Source: Bremia lactucae
Taxonomy: Eukaryota > Oomycota > Peronosporomycetes > Peronosporales > Peronosporaceae
Assembly (NCBI RefSeq): GCF_004359215.1
Contig: NC_090614.1
Location: 1,498,592 to 1,561,613 of the forward strand
Direction of reading: 5' to 3'
Length of the DNA stretch: 63,022 nucleotides
The notes beneath the pieces were generated by a model. It was not told where the DNA came from. It saw nothing but the letters and a program-made list of their open reading frames with translations, and made no database searches. Shown piece after piece: positions 11,174 through 22,063 of this stretch. Each line of letters starts with the position of its first letter. The first letter of the stretch is position 1. The position numbers and the translations under genes are program-made.

Positions 11174-12299
11174 AGCTCTACTGTATATTGGCTATATGAC
11201 ACGCGTTTACGGCGCCGTAATTGCATTCGCGCAAGACAGTAAAAAAGCCATAAGTCGACAAAATTGTATTTAAGCCAATGTTTTATTGCGTTGGCTTAGT
11301 GTTTTAATATAAATGCTGATTTAATTTAGCCAGGTAATCAAATATTAAGTTGACCGATGAAGACACGCAAATACAAAAAAGTTATGCCAAAATGATTTTA
11401 TGAGGTTTAGAGATTCAATTTGCCAAGTCGCCAACTTAGCAATCAGAAGCAACTAAACGCCTACAGCAGCTAGTAATTTTTTACTTAACGGTCAGTTTTC
11501 ACCAAATACCACACATGCAGCCATTTAAGAGATAATTCAGTTGAAAGTCTCTTATTCGAACAGACAATCACTGAGCTTGCTCAAAACATAAACCTGCGGC
11601 TTCTCCGTCACAGAGATAGACTACTAACCTTCCTATTGCTTCCTTTCTGTGGCTGTATAATGAAGGCTATAAAACAAAATGAGTTCGTTGTCTTCTTTTA
11701 CACAGTAAGATAAAAAATTAGTAAAATGCACATGTTTTTTTTTTATAGTAGCTGCTGACATCCTTTTAAATGTGAGCCCGTGCTTTCCGAGAGAGACTTG
11801 TTTCTTACGTCCTGTGATCGAGCGGATATCACGGTAGACACGATGGCTGTTTTAGATTGTTGAAGCTGAAACGTTTGAACATTAGTGCGGTCTACTACCG
11901 AGGGAAAGTGGAGACAAACGTGGGACACTTTCTCTGCACGTTTCTTCTTTTTCGATTGACTATTTAACCTTTTAGACGGTTTGAACAGGTGTTACTTTTG
12001 GTTTTTGATAATACCTACCCGCTTAAAACACAAGGAGCTGCCAAATCTCATGAAAAATCACAAAGATAGGTGGAGATTTGTACTTTCAGGATTAGGGGAC
12101 TCATTGAAACAGCCAGTTCTAAAGACTCTATTGGAGCCCCCTCCTCTTCCTCTTTTGCCACTAACGCCTCATTCATTATAACTGCTCGTTGTGACGAACG
12201 TCAAGCACAAGGTACATGTCCATCGTTTTATAGACATTTCACGCTTGGTCTCATGTCCTCTCTTAGACTCCAGATCCCGAGCGTCTTGGTTAAACATCC
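11174..12299. other. Intergenic region upstream of the membrane-protein gene
   Basis: AT-rich DNA with no convincing frame or repeat. Its right part (about 11950-12299) is the likely promoter and 5' UTR of the gene starting at 12300. Confidence 0.5.
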
Positions 12300-13826
12300 A
12301 TGCTTCGATGCCACGCGTATTTTGCGGTATTTATTGCCGGTGCGTGATTTTTAATCAATTGTAGTACGTTCTTTTCTAATTGTTTTGTTGTGCAGCAGTC
12401 CAAGTAGTCGCAGTACACAGCGTGACTTCGATCTGTGATAAAGTCGAAGAGTGCTCCGTCAATGGCTCACCGTCCAAGGTGTGCAACCGTACCGAGAAGA
12501 AATGCAACAAGTGTTTAAGTGAGAAGGACAGCAATTCGATCTGGTCGACTATTGGTATTTTGACCGAGTACGTCTGCTACGCCCAAGATGAAGCAGGAGA
12601 GTGTCCAGAAGGCACCGTCAAGTGCCCATCAAGTACGTTGGACGTTCTTTTGTACAAGAAGAGGGAGCGAAGTGACTCAAGTTTTTTTTCTGTGAATTTG
12701 TACAGAGTTAACGAAATCAATTGACAACGAACAAGTCAGCAGCATCGGGTCAGCCACGGGAGATGGTAGCTCTTTGGCATTTGAATCGCTAGCGAATAGA
12801 ACGACGTTGAATACGACTCTATCCTTTATCAGTGACACACCCAAAGCGATAGCTAGCAGCATTGTGTTCACGAAAAAGAATTCCAGTACCACGACACCAT
12901 CTTTGACTGACTCCTCGAGCAATACTCAGGACATTCCACAGTCTATTAAGGCCAGTACAAAGAAAAAAACAAACAAAGTCACAAAAACAAGTTCGTCTCT
13001 AAGCAGCAGTACATTATCAGATGACTTGTCTCGGGACTCCTCTGGTTCGGACAAATCAGATGCGCTAGATACAGAAGACGTCAAGTCGCCGGTGCAAATT
13101 GACGGTGTCCGTCCGAGTCTTAACGATGTCTTTCCAGAAGCAAATAGTGTGCAAGCTACGGTGTCTCCATCATATTCCTCGACGGTTGACACGTCGCCTA
13201 CAGCTGTGGAGCCCAGTACCAACCAAGCAAGTGCTGGTAATGCAAGGTCTAGTGGCAATGATATGAGCATGATCATCGGCATTGTAGGTGGTGCTGTCGT
13301 TCTAGTGGCCGTGGCGGCGTTTGTTACATGGAGAAAGAAAAAGGATGAACCCGATTCGGACGAGGATGACAGTGCATTTTCACCCACAAAGCCAGCAATG
13401 AATTATAAAGTCGCCGCTCAGTCATCTACAGCAACAACGGCGTATTCGGTGCCGCCTACTAACTATACGAATACTTATGGAAACCAGTACGCCACCCAGT
13501 ACAATACGAAGTATGATGCAAATAGCTATGCGTATAATTACGCCGACCAAATGGCAATCCCACCTGGAACTAACATCGTTCCGCCGAGCTATACTAGTCC
13601 AGGAGCGATTGATAATGATGACGATTACCAACCTCGCCGCACAGACAGTATATTAGGTGGTACTGGCGTCATGTTAAGCACCACGGGAGCCGAAGCTCCG
13701 TTCGAATTTAGCAGTGGCCCTAGCCCAAGTCCAAGACATAGTGAACCAAAGGACGACAAGTGGAAGAATATGGAAGACAGTTTTCGCAAAAAACGGTCGG
13801 CAAGTGATGTATCTGTCGAATTTTAG
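12300..13826 (+). CDS. Signal-peptide, Cys-rich, single-pass (type I) membrane protein; three exons
   Basis: Gene model: exons 12300-12339, 12396-12632 and 12706-13826, with introns GTGCGT...TGCAG (56 nt) and GTACGT...TACAG (73 nt), giving 465 residues. The ATG at 12300 is chosen because splicing it to the long frame creates a clean signal peptide (MLRCHAYFAVFIAAVQVVA). Residues about 25-92 form a small extracellular Cys-rich module. A long Ser/Thr/Asp-rich stalk follows to about 275, then a membrane span around 281-301 ('IIGIVGGAVVLVAVAAFV') with a basic stop-transfer RKKK. The cytoplasmic tail is acidic, then rich in Tyr, Asn and Pro. I recognise no named family. The lack of an RXLR or LFLAK motif and the presence of a membrane span argue against a secreted host-targeted effector; a surface receptor or adhesin-like role is a guess. 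Convergent with the HMGS fusion gene (144 bp between stop codons). Confidence 0.82.
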
Positions 13827-13970
13827 TCCAAAGGGTCTGAGGAATAGAATGATCGCGACAGACGTTGTAGCACGCTTTTTATTCATGTATGTAAAGAATC
13901 AATTGGAAGGCAACATATGATGATCAAACTGTAACGAATTGACCTTCCTTTAAAGTCTCTTCTTGGACGA

Positions 13971-16853
13971 CTAGGTCGACATTGTATAGAGAGAGAATGC
14001 TAGTTGTGATCCAAAGCCTGCAGCGAAGCGTAAAGCAAACGTATGGGCGTAAGGTCCTCCCGAAGCAAGGCGTAGTTGCGATTCATTCAGGTTTGGATCA
14101 AGAGTCTCAAAATGCACCACAGGGGGGACACATCCACGACGAAGGCCTTCAATTGCTGCAATGTCTTCGAAAGACACGGCCATGGGATGGCCAGTAAAGC
14201 CCTTAGTGTTTGTGATCATGAGCTCCGCCAACAGCTCGGACCCGAAAGCTGTGCGTAATGCTGTGACTTCTGTATACGCACACGACGCCTTTGGTGATGC
14301 ATTCGTGCCCGTCTCGTGGCTGTAGTACACTCCATTGCGAGCAATTGTTTCGCGAGTGATACCAAAATCGTCTTCGACACGCTGCAAGAAACGGACGAGC
14401 TCTTGACCAACGTGACTTGGCTCTAGTGAAGCACCATGATACGCAGAGTTGCTAAATTGAGTGGCAAGCAGACGCACGGTCTTTTGTTTCGTATTTAGTG
14501 TCGTCGGACGCGCTGCAAAGACCATTGGAGACTCCAAGACCACACCAATCGCTCCGCCACCGACAATCATACCTTTACGCTTCACGTCAAACGGACGCGC
14601 TGCAGCAGTCACGGTAGGAGCAATGCACGCAGCACCAAGTGTTAAAAATCCACCTCCAATCAATGGCATCATACTCTCGGCGCTGGCAATATCACTCGAT
14701 ACCACAATCACACGCTGACACTTGCCTGTATTGATCCAATCCTGAGCCATCCCAATAGCCTGCGTCGCACCAGCGCAAGCGGCATTTATTTGTGTATTTG
14801 GTCCACGGGCTCCAGTAAGCTGCGCGACTTGAGCGTTTGCAAGCACTAATAGTCGAAAAAGAATCTTGGGATCCATTTCATACGTGGATTGATGGTTCTT
14901 CTCCTTCGATTCGTAATATCGCTTTGTCGCCGACACGGCAGCGTTCATGGTAGGAAAAGACGACGCATAAATGACTCCTGTCGAGTCACGCATGCTCTCT
15001 GGCAAGCGCCAATTGCCTCTTATTCCGTCAACAAGGCCAGCATCACGTACAGCTTCAAGGCCAGCAGCTACAGCCAACTGCGTCGTCTCGTCCATTGAGT
15101 GCGCTATGGTAGCCGCAATGCCATAGTCTTTCTCGAGGTCAACACGGTGCACTACAGCAGCCACATGAATGCATTTATCGTAAGTCACAACTGGCGTCCG
15201 TGTCACAATACCAGAACTCTTGTCCTTTTTAACTTGTACAATGTTCTGGGCAATGATTCTGTCCATTTCTTCCGCAGTTAGTTCCAATATGCAATTTTCC
15301 CCGCACAGAAGTTTCTGAATACATTGTTCGCCATCAAATACATGAGCTTGGCCTGGGAGTCCCACACTAGTACCTACTACATACACAGCACCCCCAAGCT
15401 CCTGCATTGTCGTTTGTATTAGCTGCTGTTCGCTGCTTTTGCCTTCCGTGGCTATTATAGACTCGGCGCGAGCGTAAAAGCGACGGCCCATTTCGTCAAT
15501 TCGATCAAGATAAAAATCGCCCGTACGAATCGAACCGATCGACTGTGTAAGCTTTTGATCGTTAATGACACCGTAGGCGCTCTGACGTAGCTTCATACGT
15601 GCTGTATACTCGTGTGGAGTCAATTTGTGGCGTTGCTCTAGACGAGTTGTCAGATCTAACGACTTGGCCATCTTTTCCAGAGTAAACAACCCCTTTGCCG
15701 AGTCTGTGGGCTCCCGTGTCTTGATCACAAACATTGACGCAAGACTTCCTGAGCCATACGAAAATACAAGCACTCGCGCTTCACGTGCCAAGTCTTTCGA
15801 ACGCGCATGCACTAATGTCGCCAAATTAATGTAAACTGCAGCTGTATACGAATTCCCCAGCATCTGTGACGTCGTACAGCTTGGCGCAACTTTGGCTTGA
15901 AAGTCATTGTGGGCCACTGCACGAGCAGCTAAATCTAATTCGCGGTCGTATAGTGTATCATTTACTGGTATATTCCTCCATTTCTTCAGCGTATCCAACT
16001 TCCCTGTCGAATCTTCTTTTCCACTCTTGAATACACGAACGGCATCTAAATAAACGAGACGAGCAAAGGACTTTTGTACTAATTTGTAGTATGGGGAGTG
16101 AAAAACTGCAAAGTCCACCATTGCCACACCTGTCTGTAATCCTCTCTCCTTCATCCTTTTGTCATCTTTCTTGCAATAGAGCTGATAGCATTCATCCAAT
16201 GCGTGGAGATAGCACGCATTGGACTGTTTTCCATCCACCATTGGGTATTCACTGCTACAATGGGGCTTGTAGAAATCCCAGCTATTTGCTGCGTGAGTGG
16301 ACTTTGTCTGACAGTCTACAACTAAAGGTGCATCGGCTCCAATGAGCATTGCCACAGCTCCACACCCACCGCTTGGACGTGCTGCGCCTTTAGCATACAC
16401 TGCTATGTCTGCCGCGACGACAAGTGCGTATCTTCCGTCCCAGAAAGAGCTTTCAACCCACGCGACCGCATTTAATAGCGCCGCTGTGCCACCATAGCAT
16501 GCATTGATGACCGTGGCTCCATCCACGTCGGTATTTTCCTCAAATAGTTGCATTAGAACCGTTTTCGTGGACTTGCTCTTATCCACGAGCGTCTCCGTGC
16601 CCACCTCGAGGCGCCCAATTGAATTGATAGATACTTCATATTTGAATAGAAGCCTTGAAAGCGCAGTCAATGCCAGTGCATTCACGTCTTCGCGGTCCCC
16701 AGGCACAGCCATACCGAATTGGCCTAGTCCTTGAGTGTATTTACCGCTACTGGCACCGTCGAAGGCTTCCATTTCGCTCTGATCGACATAGTTTGAGGGA
16801 AAATGCACTTCCATAGCAAGGATTCCCACATTATTGGGACGTGCGGAGCTCAT
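13971..16853 (-). CDS. HMGS: HMG-CoA synthase fused to a beta-ketoacyl synthase (960 aa)
   Basis: Intronless. Residues 1 to about 465 are a full HMG-CoA synthase, which condenses acetyl-CoA with acetoacetyl-CoA in the mevalonate pathway. The catalytic residues are present: Glu87 in 'VGTETLVDKSKS', Cys119 in 'NACYGGTAAL', His252 in 'FHSPYYKLVQKS'. Residues about 489-955 are a complete thiolase-fold ketosynthase of FabF/polyketide type: nucleophile Cys693 in 'NAACAGATQAIG', His846 in 'SHETGTNAS', His889 in 'NTKGFTGHPM'. Both triads look competent. Ordinary eukaryotic HMGS ends near 460-520 residues, so the second half is an added domain, joined by a short linker (about 465-488). No targeting peptide is obvious, so the protein is probably cytosolic. 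Start Met is followed by SSARPNNVGILAMEVHFPS, matching the usual HMGS N-terminus. No acyl-carrier domain is seen, so a partner ACP would be needed if the ketosynthase acts on ACP substrates. The ketosynthase substrate is unknown. Confidence 0.92.
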   Translation of the reverse strand: MSSARPNNVGILAMEVHFPSNYVDQSEMEAFDGASSGKYTQGLGQFGMAVPGDREDVNALALTALSRLLFKYEVSINSIGRLEVGTETLVDKSKSTKTVLMQLFEENTDVDGATVINACYGGTAALLNAVAWVESSFWDGRYALVVAADIAVYAKGAARPSGGCGAVAMLIGADAPLVVDCQTKSTHAANSWDFYKPHCSSEYPMVDGKQSNACYLHALDECYQLYCKKDDKRMKERGLQTGVAMVDFAVFHSPYYKLVQKSFARLVYLDAVRVFKSGKEDSTGKLDTLKKWRNIPVNDTLYDRELDLAARAVAHNDFQAKVAPSCTTSQMLGNSYTAAVYINLATLVHARSKDLAREARVLVFSYGSGSLASMFVIKTREPTDSAKGLFTLEKMAKSLDLTTRLEQRHKLTPHEYTARMKLRQSAYGVINDQKLTQSIGSIRTGDFYLDRIDEMGRRFYARAESIIATEGKSSEQQLIQTTMQELGGAVYVVGTSVGLPGQAHVFDGEQCIQKLLCGENCILELTAEEMDRIIAQNIVQVKKDKSSGIVTRTPVVTYDKCIHVAAVVHRVDLEKDYGIAATIAHSMDETTQLAVAAGLEAVRDAGLVDGIRGNWRLPESMRDSTGVIYASSFPTMNAAVSATKRYYESKEKNHQSTYEMDPKILFRLLVLANAQVAQLTGARGPNTQINAACAGATQAIGMAQDWINTGKCQRVIVVSSDIASAESMMPLIGGGFLTLGAACIAPTVTAAARPFDVKRKGMIVGGGAIGVVLESPMVFAARPTTLNTKQKTVRLLATQFSNSAYHGASLEPSHVGQELVRFLQRVEDDFGITRETIARNGVYYSHETGTNASPKASCAYTEVTALRTAFGSELLAELMITNTKGFTGHPMAVSFEDIAAIEGLRRGCVPPVVHFETLDPNLNESQLRLASGGPYAHTFALRFAAGFGSQLAFSLYTMST

Positions 16854-18365
16854 GCTGATCTACCACTCTAGCAGCAAGATGTCGACAAGGCATTGAAAGC
16901 TTTTCAAATAGTGACACATTGTCTTATATAGCGAGTTAGTAAGATCTCGTAACCCCCGGTACAATGACGTACATATCACTTCCTTTCTACAATTAGAATT
17001 GGTGGAGTATGTGGCTGGCTACCCTTGAACGGCAAGGTTTTGACACATTCGCAAAATTTATTAATTAAGCTCTTTATGACATTACTAGGTGTACTCGACG
17101 AAGTCGCGTTTATGACTTCTGAATACTTTTGGTCGAGCTCGTCGTATGGGGCAAACTTCAGTTGGTGAACCGTTCTTGTGGTACTTTTACATTCGGGTAT
17201 ATTACCGTTTTTTTAATTATTCAAAATTATTCATCACAAAAATCCCATTTATTATAAGTAACGTATGTGGCAGCGGCCAGATATAAATCTGTCTAAATAA
17301 TTTTTTTTAGCAATTTAGAAATATATATTCGGCCGCAGCAGCGATCTATTATTATATTTTTGGCAAATACTTAAACACTCTTCATTTTTACTTAAACTTT
17401 AAATTGTACAAATAAGTCAAACTTCATATTGGCTAAAACTCAGTAGATTTGTATAGGACGCTAGTGCCATAGAGTGTGACCTTCTTTTGTCTACCTCCAA
17501 TTTAAGCTTAAAGAGTCCAGTCTGGTCGAATTCCAAGAATCCTCAGGTAATCAGGTTTAAAATGTTTGAAACTCGCAAAATTGAATTACCTAAATCTGTA
17601 AATTGTAATGCACGCCGCACTGAAAAATCGTGTTTGTTTTTCGGAAGGATCGTGTTTCTGGCGTGAGCTTTTCCATTTTTAAAAGCCAGACTAAGCAATG
17701 ATTTTTGGAGTTAAGTTGGTAGAGAAATCAGAGCGTATTATTAAAATGTATTGCTTGCTAGTAGGAAACACAATATAAATTTGACAGCCGCTGTTGAATA
17801 AATGAATAAAGCAATTCAAACCACATATTACACAACGATGGAACAACATTAACATGCTTTCTTTGCTGACTGTAGGACGTAGATGCATGGGTCTGCAGCA
17901 GAGCGATCAAAACCTTTACCGTCCATGCTATGCCCGTCCATGTTATATCAGTGCCACGCGCTTGCTTAGTACCTTTCCAAGCAGAATGTTTACTGTTATA
18001 TAAGCGATAGACTGATTTAAGTACTCTCCGAATTTACCTTGCAGCCCAAGAAAGCTGTGTCTTATCAACTTTCCCTGCTTTCAGATGTCGGCCGCCGCAA
18101 TCGCCAGTGCATTCATAGTCAACTCAAACTTAGTCCTGTGTGTTCAAGCAGTCACGGCGTGAACCCCTAGCTACGAGCTCTACCTAATGATCGTGATTAT
18201 ATCGCTCAAATCATCTTCTTCGCAAACCTGTTGACTCTTTGTATTTTTCGGTAGTCCCGCTCAAGGATTAAGGTGCAAGCTATGGGCCTAATGCCGGTGA
18301 TGCCTAACCGATTCCCTTGTTGCTATTCTTGACATAGACTACATCAAATTTGAGCAGATTATTAC
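16854..18365. other. Intergenic DNA with one LTR fragment
   Basis: The first 100 bp are presumed promoter of the HMGS fusion gene (minus strand). The rest is AT-rich without a gene I can support, apart from the family C LTR fragment at about 17225-17340. Confidence 0.5.
17225..17340 (+). repeat. Family C LTR fragment
   Basis: It shares the block around 'CCCATTTATTATAAGTAACG' and 'CAGATATAAATCTG' with the family C LTR at 33.6 kb, which lies in the opposite orientation. No flanking element parts are seen. Confidence 0.55.
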
Positions 18366-18908
18366 GTCATTATGCGGCCACGCTCTACTTAGACACACAC
18401 CCTAGCACAGCGAGAAAAGCGGTTAAACCTACTTCTCTTGCGTGAAGTGAGGTAGTTGTGGTGGGCGCGTTAGCGACCTCACCCAACACAATAAGAATCT
18501 ATATTAAGTGTCGTCACGGGACCGGTAATCCGTCTCCTCGTGCGCACTTACCAAGTAGGAAGTAGTTTTCAGACTGATTTATATTCAATAGAATTAAATA
18601 CAAATACCTATTTTTACCAATTAAAATGTTATCTCTATAGATATCATTTAATATGTATTGCGAGCGTATCTTTATAGATACCTCGCGTAACGGATGACGC
18701 TAGCCGTCATCACGGATGACGCTGGGCGTCATCCCTCCTAATGTGAATGCACCCATGTGCATCACATCCACAAGGGTTGGTCACAAATGTGCACCACACC
18801 CGAGTGTTGGGTCTAATTACTATTATTTAGTAATTGACCATCCCCTTAAGTACACCAAGTATACTTAACGGGGACTGTGTAACATTAGGGCAACTTTAGC
18901 CCGTTACA
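18366..18908 (-). repeat. Family B gypsy LTR, minus orientation
   Basis: On the minus strand it reads TGTAACGGGCTAAAGTTGCCC from 18908 downward. It includes repeated TGACG/CGTCA palindromes (18695-18745) and ends near GCCGCATAATGACG. The extreme terminus (CGCCCGCCTACA in other copies) is missing. It abuts a second family B LTR in head-to-head orientation. Confidence 0.75.
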
Positions 18909-18910
18909 AG

Positions 18911-19411
18911 CTGCCTTGTTACACACCCGTTAAGTACTCTTACACAGGGGGGCCAATTACTTCATGTGAATAAATTTGACCTGTCACTCGGGTGAGGTTA
19001 ACATAGCGACTTACCGTTGTGTATGTGATGCACATAGGTGCATTCAAAATGAAAGAGATGACGTCTAGCGTCATTCACGAGCTGAGGTATTTAGAACAAT
19101 ACGCTCGCCATGTCGAGATGCACATCTACAGAGATGGCTTCTATTGATTAAGTAAAAAGATTCTATATTTGATTCTACATCATATAAATTAGTGTTAAAC
19201 TTACTTTCTAGATAACAAGTGCGCACGAGAAGACGGGCAACTGCTTCCGTGACGACACTTTTTCTAAGGTACAAAGTTCGTTGTGAGAGGTCGCTTAGGC
19301 GCCCACCAACTACCTCACTGCACGTGAGACAAGACGGACAAACCGCTCTCTCGCTTTGTTTGGAGGTGTGTGCTTGGTAGTGCGAGGCCGCTTAAGAAGC
19401 GCCCGCCTACA
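18911..19411 (+). repeat. Family B gypsy LTR, plus orientation
   Basis: It starts inside the LTR (TTGTTACACACCCGTTAAGTAC) and ends GCGCCCGCCTACA at 19411. With the preceding copy it forms a large inverted repeat with centre at about 18910. Confidence 0.72.
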
Positions 19412-20136
19412 TCTCCCATGCCCCTTTTACACCCAAAAACCTTATCAGCGATTTCTTGAGTATGCCCAGATGTTCGTTAATCCCTTTGTCAACAACAGAA
19501 GTTCTGATGCGTCGTCATTATTGGTGATGAAATCGTCTATCGCATCAAGAATGCCGGGCTTGCTCATCTCGTTAATTTTACTTACTGATCTGCTCTTTCG
19601 TGACCAGTGGCAGGGGATGCGCGTCGTAGCGCGCGCTGTCATGTGTGCCGTACGTTTTGGACTATAACTGTTGTAAAGCTGATGCAGAACGGAGCGATAA
19701 GAGGGCTTCAACGTGCTCGTACTATCAATGAAAGCGTATTAAACTATTTACATATATGATAACTACACTTTATTCGACAATGAATCTCGGACCTGATATC
19801 AACATCAACATTCCGCCTCAAAAACTTAGCTATTTTTTATCGCCAGTGCTATCATTATAGAATTTTCGAGCTCGATCGAGCGCGCATAAATCACCAAGGA
19901 TCCGTGGTCAGCAAACTTAATTGCCTCTTCCTCTGTCCACTTTATTATCTAAAAAGATTTATCGAGCTTCCGTAACGCAACTCATTCAGAACCCTCGACA
20001 TGTCGCTGTCCAAACAAACTAATCTGAAGTTTTCAGCGGCCGATAGATTGCGCGAATTTGCGTTAGGAATATTTATGTATTATATGTTAGACAAGTCAGT
20101 AATTAACTTCGGATGCCATACTCCGCAGGTAAAGTG
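19412..20136. other. Intergenic DNA, nothing recognised
   Basis: Short frames only and no repeat shared with other parts of the window. I see no gene here. Confidence 0.4.
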
Positions 20137-20436
20137 TAGGCGGGCACGTCGTAATGCGGCCACGCTCTTCTTAGACACACACCCTAGCATAGCGAGGAAG
20201 CGGTTTAACCTGCTTCTCTTGTGGCAGTGAGGTAGTTGTGGTGGGCGCGTAAGCGACCTCACCCAACACACTAAGCACTCTGGTAAGTGTCGTCACGGGA
20301 GCGGTAATCCGTCTCCTCGTGCACACTTACCAAGTAGAAAGAAGTTTTCAGACTGATTTACATATAATAGAATTAAATAGAAATACCTACTTTTACCAAT
20401 CAAAATGTCATCTCTTTAGATTATACTTAATATGTA
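20137..20436 (-). repeat. Family B LTR, cut by assembly gap
   Basis: On the plus strand it opens with TGTAGGCGGGCACGTCG, the reverse of the family B LTR 3' end, and matches 22064-22475 reversed until the N run. Confidence 0.75.
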
Positions 20437-20536
20437 NNNNNNNNNNNNNNNNNNNNNNNNNNNNNNNNNNNNNNNNNNNNNNNNNNNNNNNNNNNNNNNN
20501 NNNNNNNNNNNNNNNNNNNNNNNNNNNNNNNNNNNN
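20437..20536. other. Assembly gap (100 N)
   Basis: A placeholder run of exactly 100 N; true length unknown. Confidence 0.99.
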
Positions 20537-20743
20537 AGATAGATGGTGACGGCGACTGTGAGTCAAGCGTCGTTTGAGTGAGGGAGACGGAGAAGGTGTA
20601 AAGCTATCGGACCGACTCCTCCCACCACGAACAGGACATGGAGAGCGAGGGACATCACGCGAGTAACGCGGATACCTCAGCATTATGCACTTAAAAAGGT
20701 CCAAGCAAGACTTCAGGCGTTCATAACCCTGGCGAGCCTTCGC

Positions 20744-21960
20744 TCAGACGTCACAAAGATCAGAGGTCAGTCGCGAGACTTGACCCCCGAGATCCGCAAT
20801 ACGTCGTTCAGCAGCGCATAACGCCTGTGACTGAACGGACGAAGGTAAGCCAGCCGTGAGTAGGTGGGCGAGATCGCCACTCCTATCGGGCGCCGCCAGC
20901 ACTGATGGATGCCGTTGAGAATCAACGCTTTCTTGTTGGAAGGTTGCTTGGCCACCGCTCCGTGAGGCAAGGGTATCAGATCCTCGTCCAATGGAGAGGT
21001 TACCCGAAGAGTTTTGACTCTTGGAAACCGATCGATACCCTACGTATGGATGTGCCCGGCTTGGTGGCTGCCTATGAAAAGGAGCACCAGCTGAGGCCTC
21101 TTCTCTAGTCACAAATGGACTAGCAGAAGCAGCGTTGTGAGAACAAACAGGGGTACAGTGCCGCCCATGATTTCTTTCACACGCAAGCGGGCGAAACTAA
21201 TTTGCTGCGACCGCTGTTTCATCGCATCGGAATGCGGATGAATGCGGCGCGAGAAATCCGCCTCGTATTGGTCGGGCGTTTCGTTTGAACGTAACACGAC
21301 CGGGATCGGGAAAATACGCCCAAGCGATTTTCCCTAAGCCCTCCATGACGTGAAGACGCCATAACAATTATGTGCGTCTAGAAGAGCGTGCTTTAAGAGC
21401 GATCATCTTTGCCCCTTTAAGCGAGGCCATTTGGATGCAGGGGGCATCAGTGAAATGCCACCCGTCACATAGCCACGTTCTAAATGACTGGCTTGTGACA
21501 CCGACTGAGCACGTTCAGGTGTCGCAGGCGTGGCTAAAGGCTCAGAATTCCCTTTGTCACAACCATTATGGATGATGATCTAACCATAAGGCGTTGTGGT
21601 TTTACCCAATGAAAAAGCGGCTGCGCCTTTATGGGCAACGCTCTTATTACCTGTCCCTGCGCTATCCAGCGCAGACGACGAAACAGCATTCGTAAATGTT
21701 GCTGTCTCCATGTTGTGAGCCAGTCGAGAAGGTTGGGCAATTATGCGCCATCATCCTTCCTCATGAGCTCGTTGTCCGCATCACTACTATGAGGTGACGG
21801 CAACGGTGTCGACTCATTGTAGTCGACAAAAAGCGACGGATCAACATCCTCACTGTTGATTGGGATGGATCCTTAAGCCCTGTTAACGCGACAGCAGCAG
21901 TAGCTGTCGTCGTTTCGACTAAGGCATTAGACGCTGCCGGCGTGTTAACGCGGCGCGTGC
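20744..21960 (-). pseudogene. Antisense frame of family B gypsy element (degraded)
   Basis: Read on the minus strand from about 21960 to 20744, opposite to pol. Near 21819-21848 it encodes 'DVDPSLFVDYNEST', which matches the 'DPSL-x-VDY' motif of the family A antisense protein. Other conserved-looking stretches are 'ASHLERGYVTGGISLMPP' (about 21450-21500), 'SNETPDQYEADFSRRIHPH' (about 21230-21290), and a C-terminal helix 'ERRIADLGGQVSRLTSDL' that overlaps the pol linker near 20755-20810. Several stops and at least two frame changes interrupt it. Its function is unknown. Confidence 0.5.
20905..21108 (+). pseudogene. Family B gypsy pol C-terminus: chromodomain
   Basis: A 67-codon frame ending at TAG with 'QRFLVGRLLGHRS' and 'YQILVQWRGYPKSFDSWKP', the chromodomain signature of chromoviruses, which steers integration towards marked chromatin. 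The upstream pol part (20537-20904) is degraded and interrupted by the gap. Downstream comes the antisense region and a family B LTR, so this is the 3' end of one plus-strand element. Confidence 0.8.
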
Positions 21961-22063
21961 GCTTAGTGAGAGGTTAAGTGGGCGTCTTCGCAGAAAATCC
22001 ACCAACGTTGCCCCTTTTCGGTGGCATCTGCCGTATATATGAACACAGGTCACTACTAGCGGC

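Noticed and set aside
12300..12632. RXLR or Crinkler effector
   Set aside because: A signal peptide is present, but there is no RXLR, EER or LFLAK motif and the mature protein has a membrane span.
14216..16734. Several plus-strand open frames inside the HMGS fusion gene
   Set aside because: They are shadows of the well-supported minus-strand gene and have no recognisable domains.
19356..19667. A 103-codon plus frame at the end of a family B LTR
   Set aside because: It begins inside the LTR, matches no family I know, and is not kept in other LTR copies.
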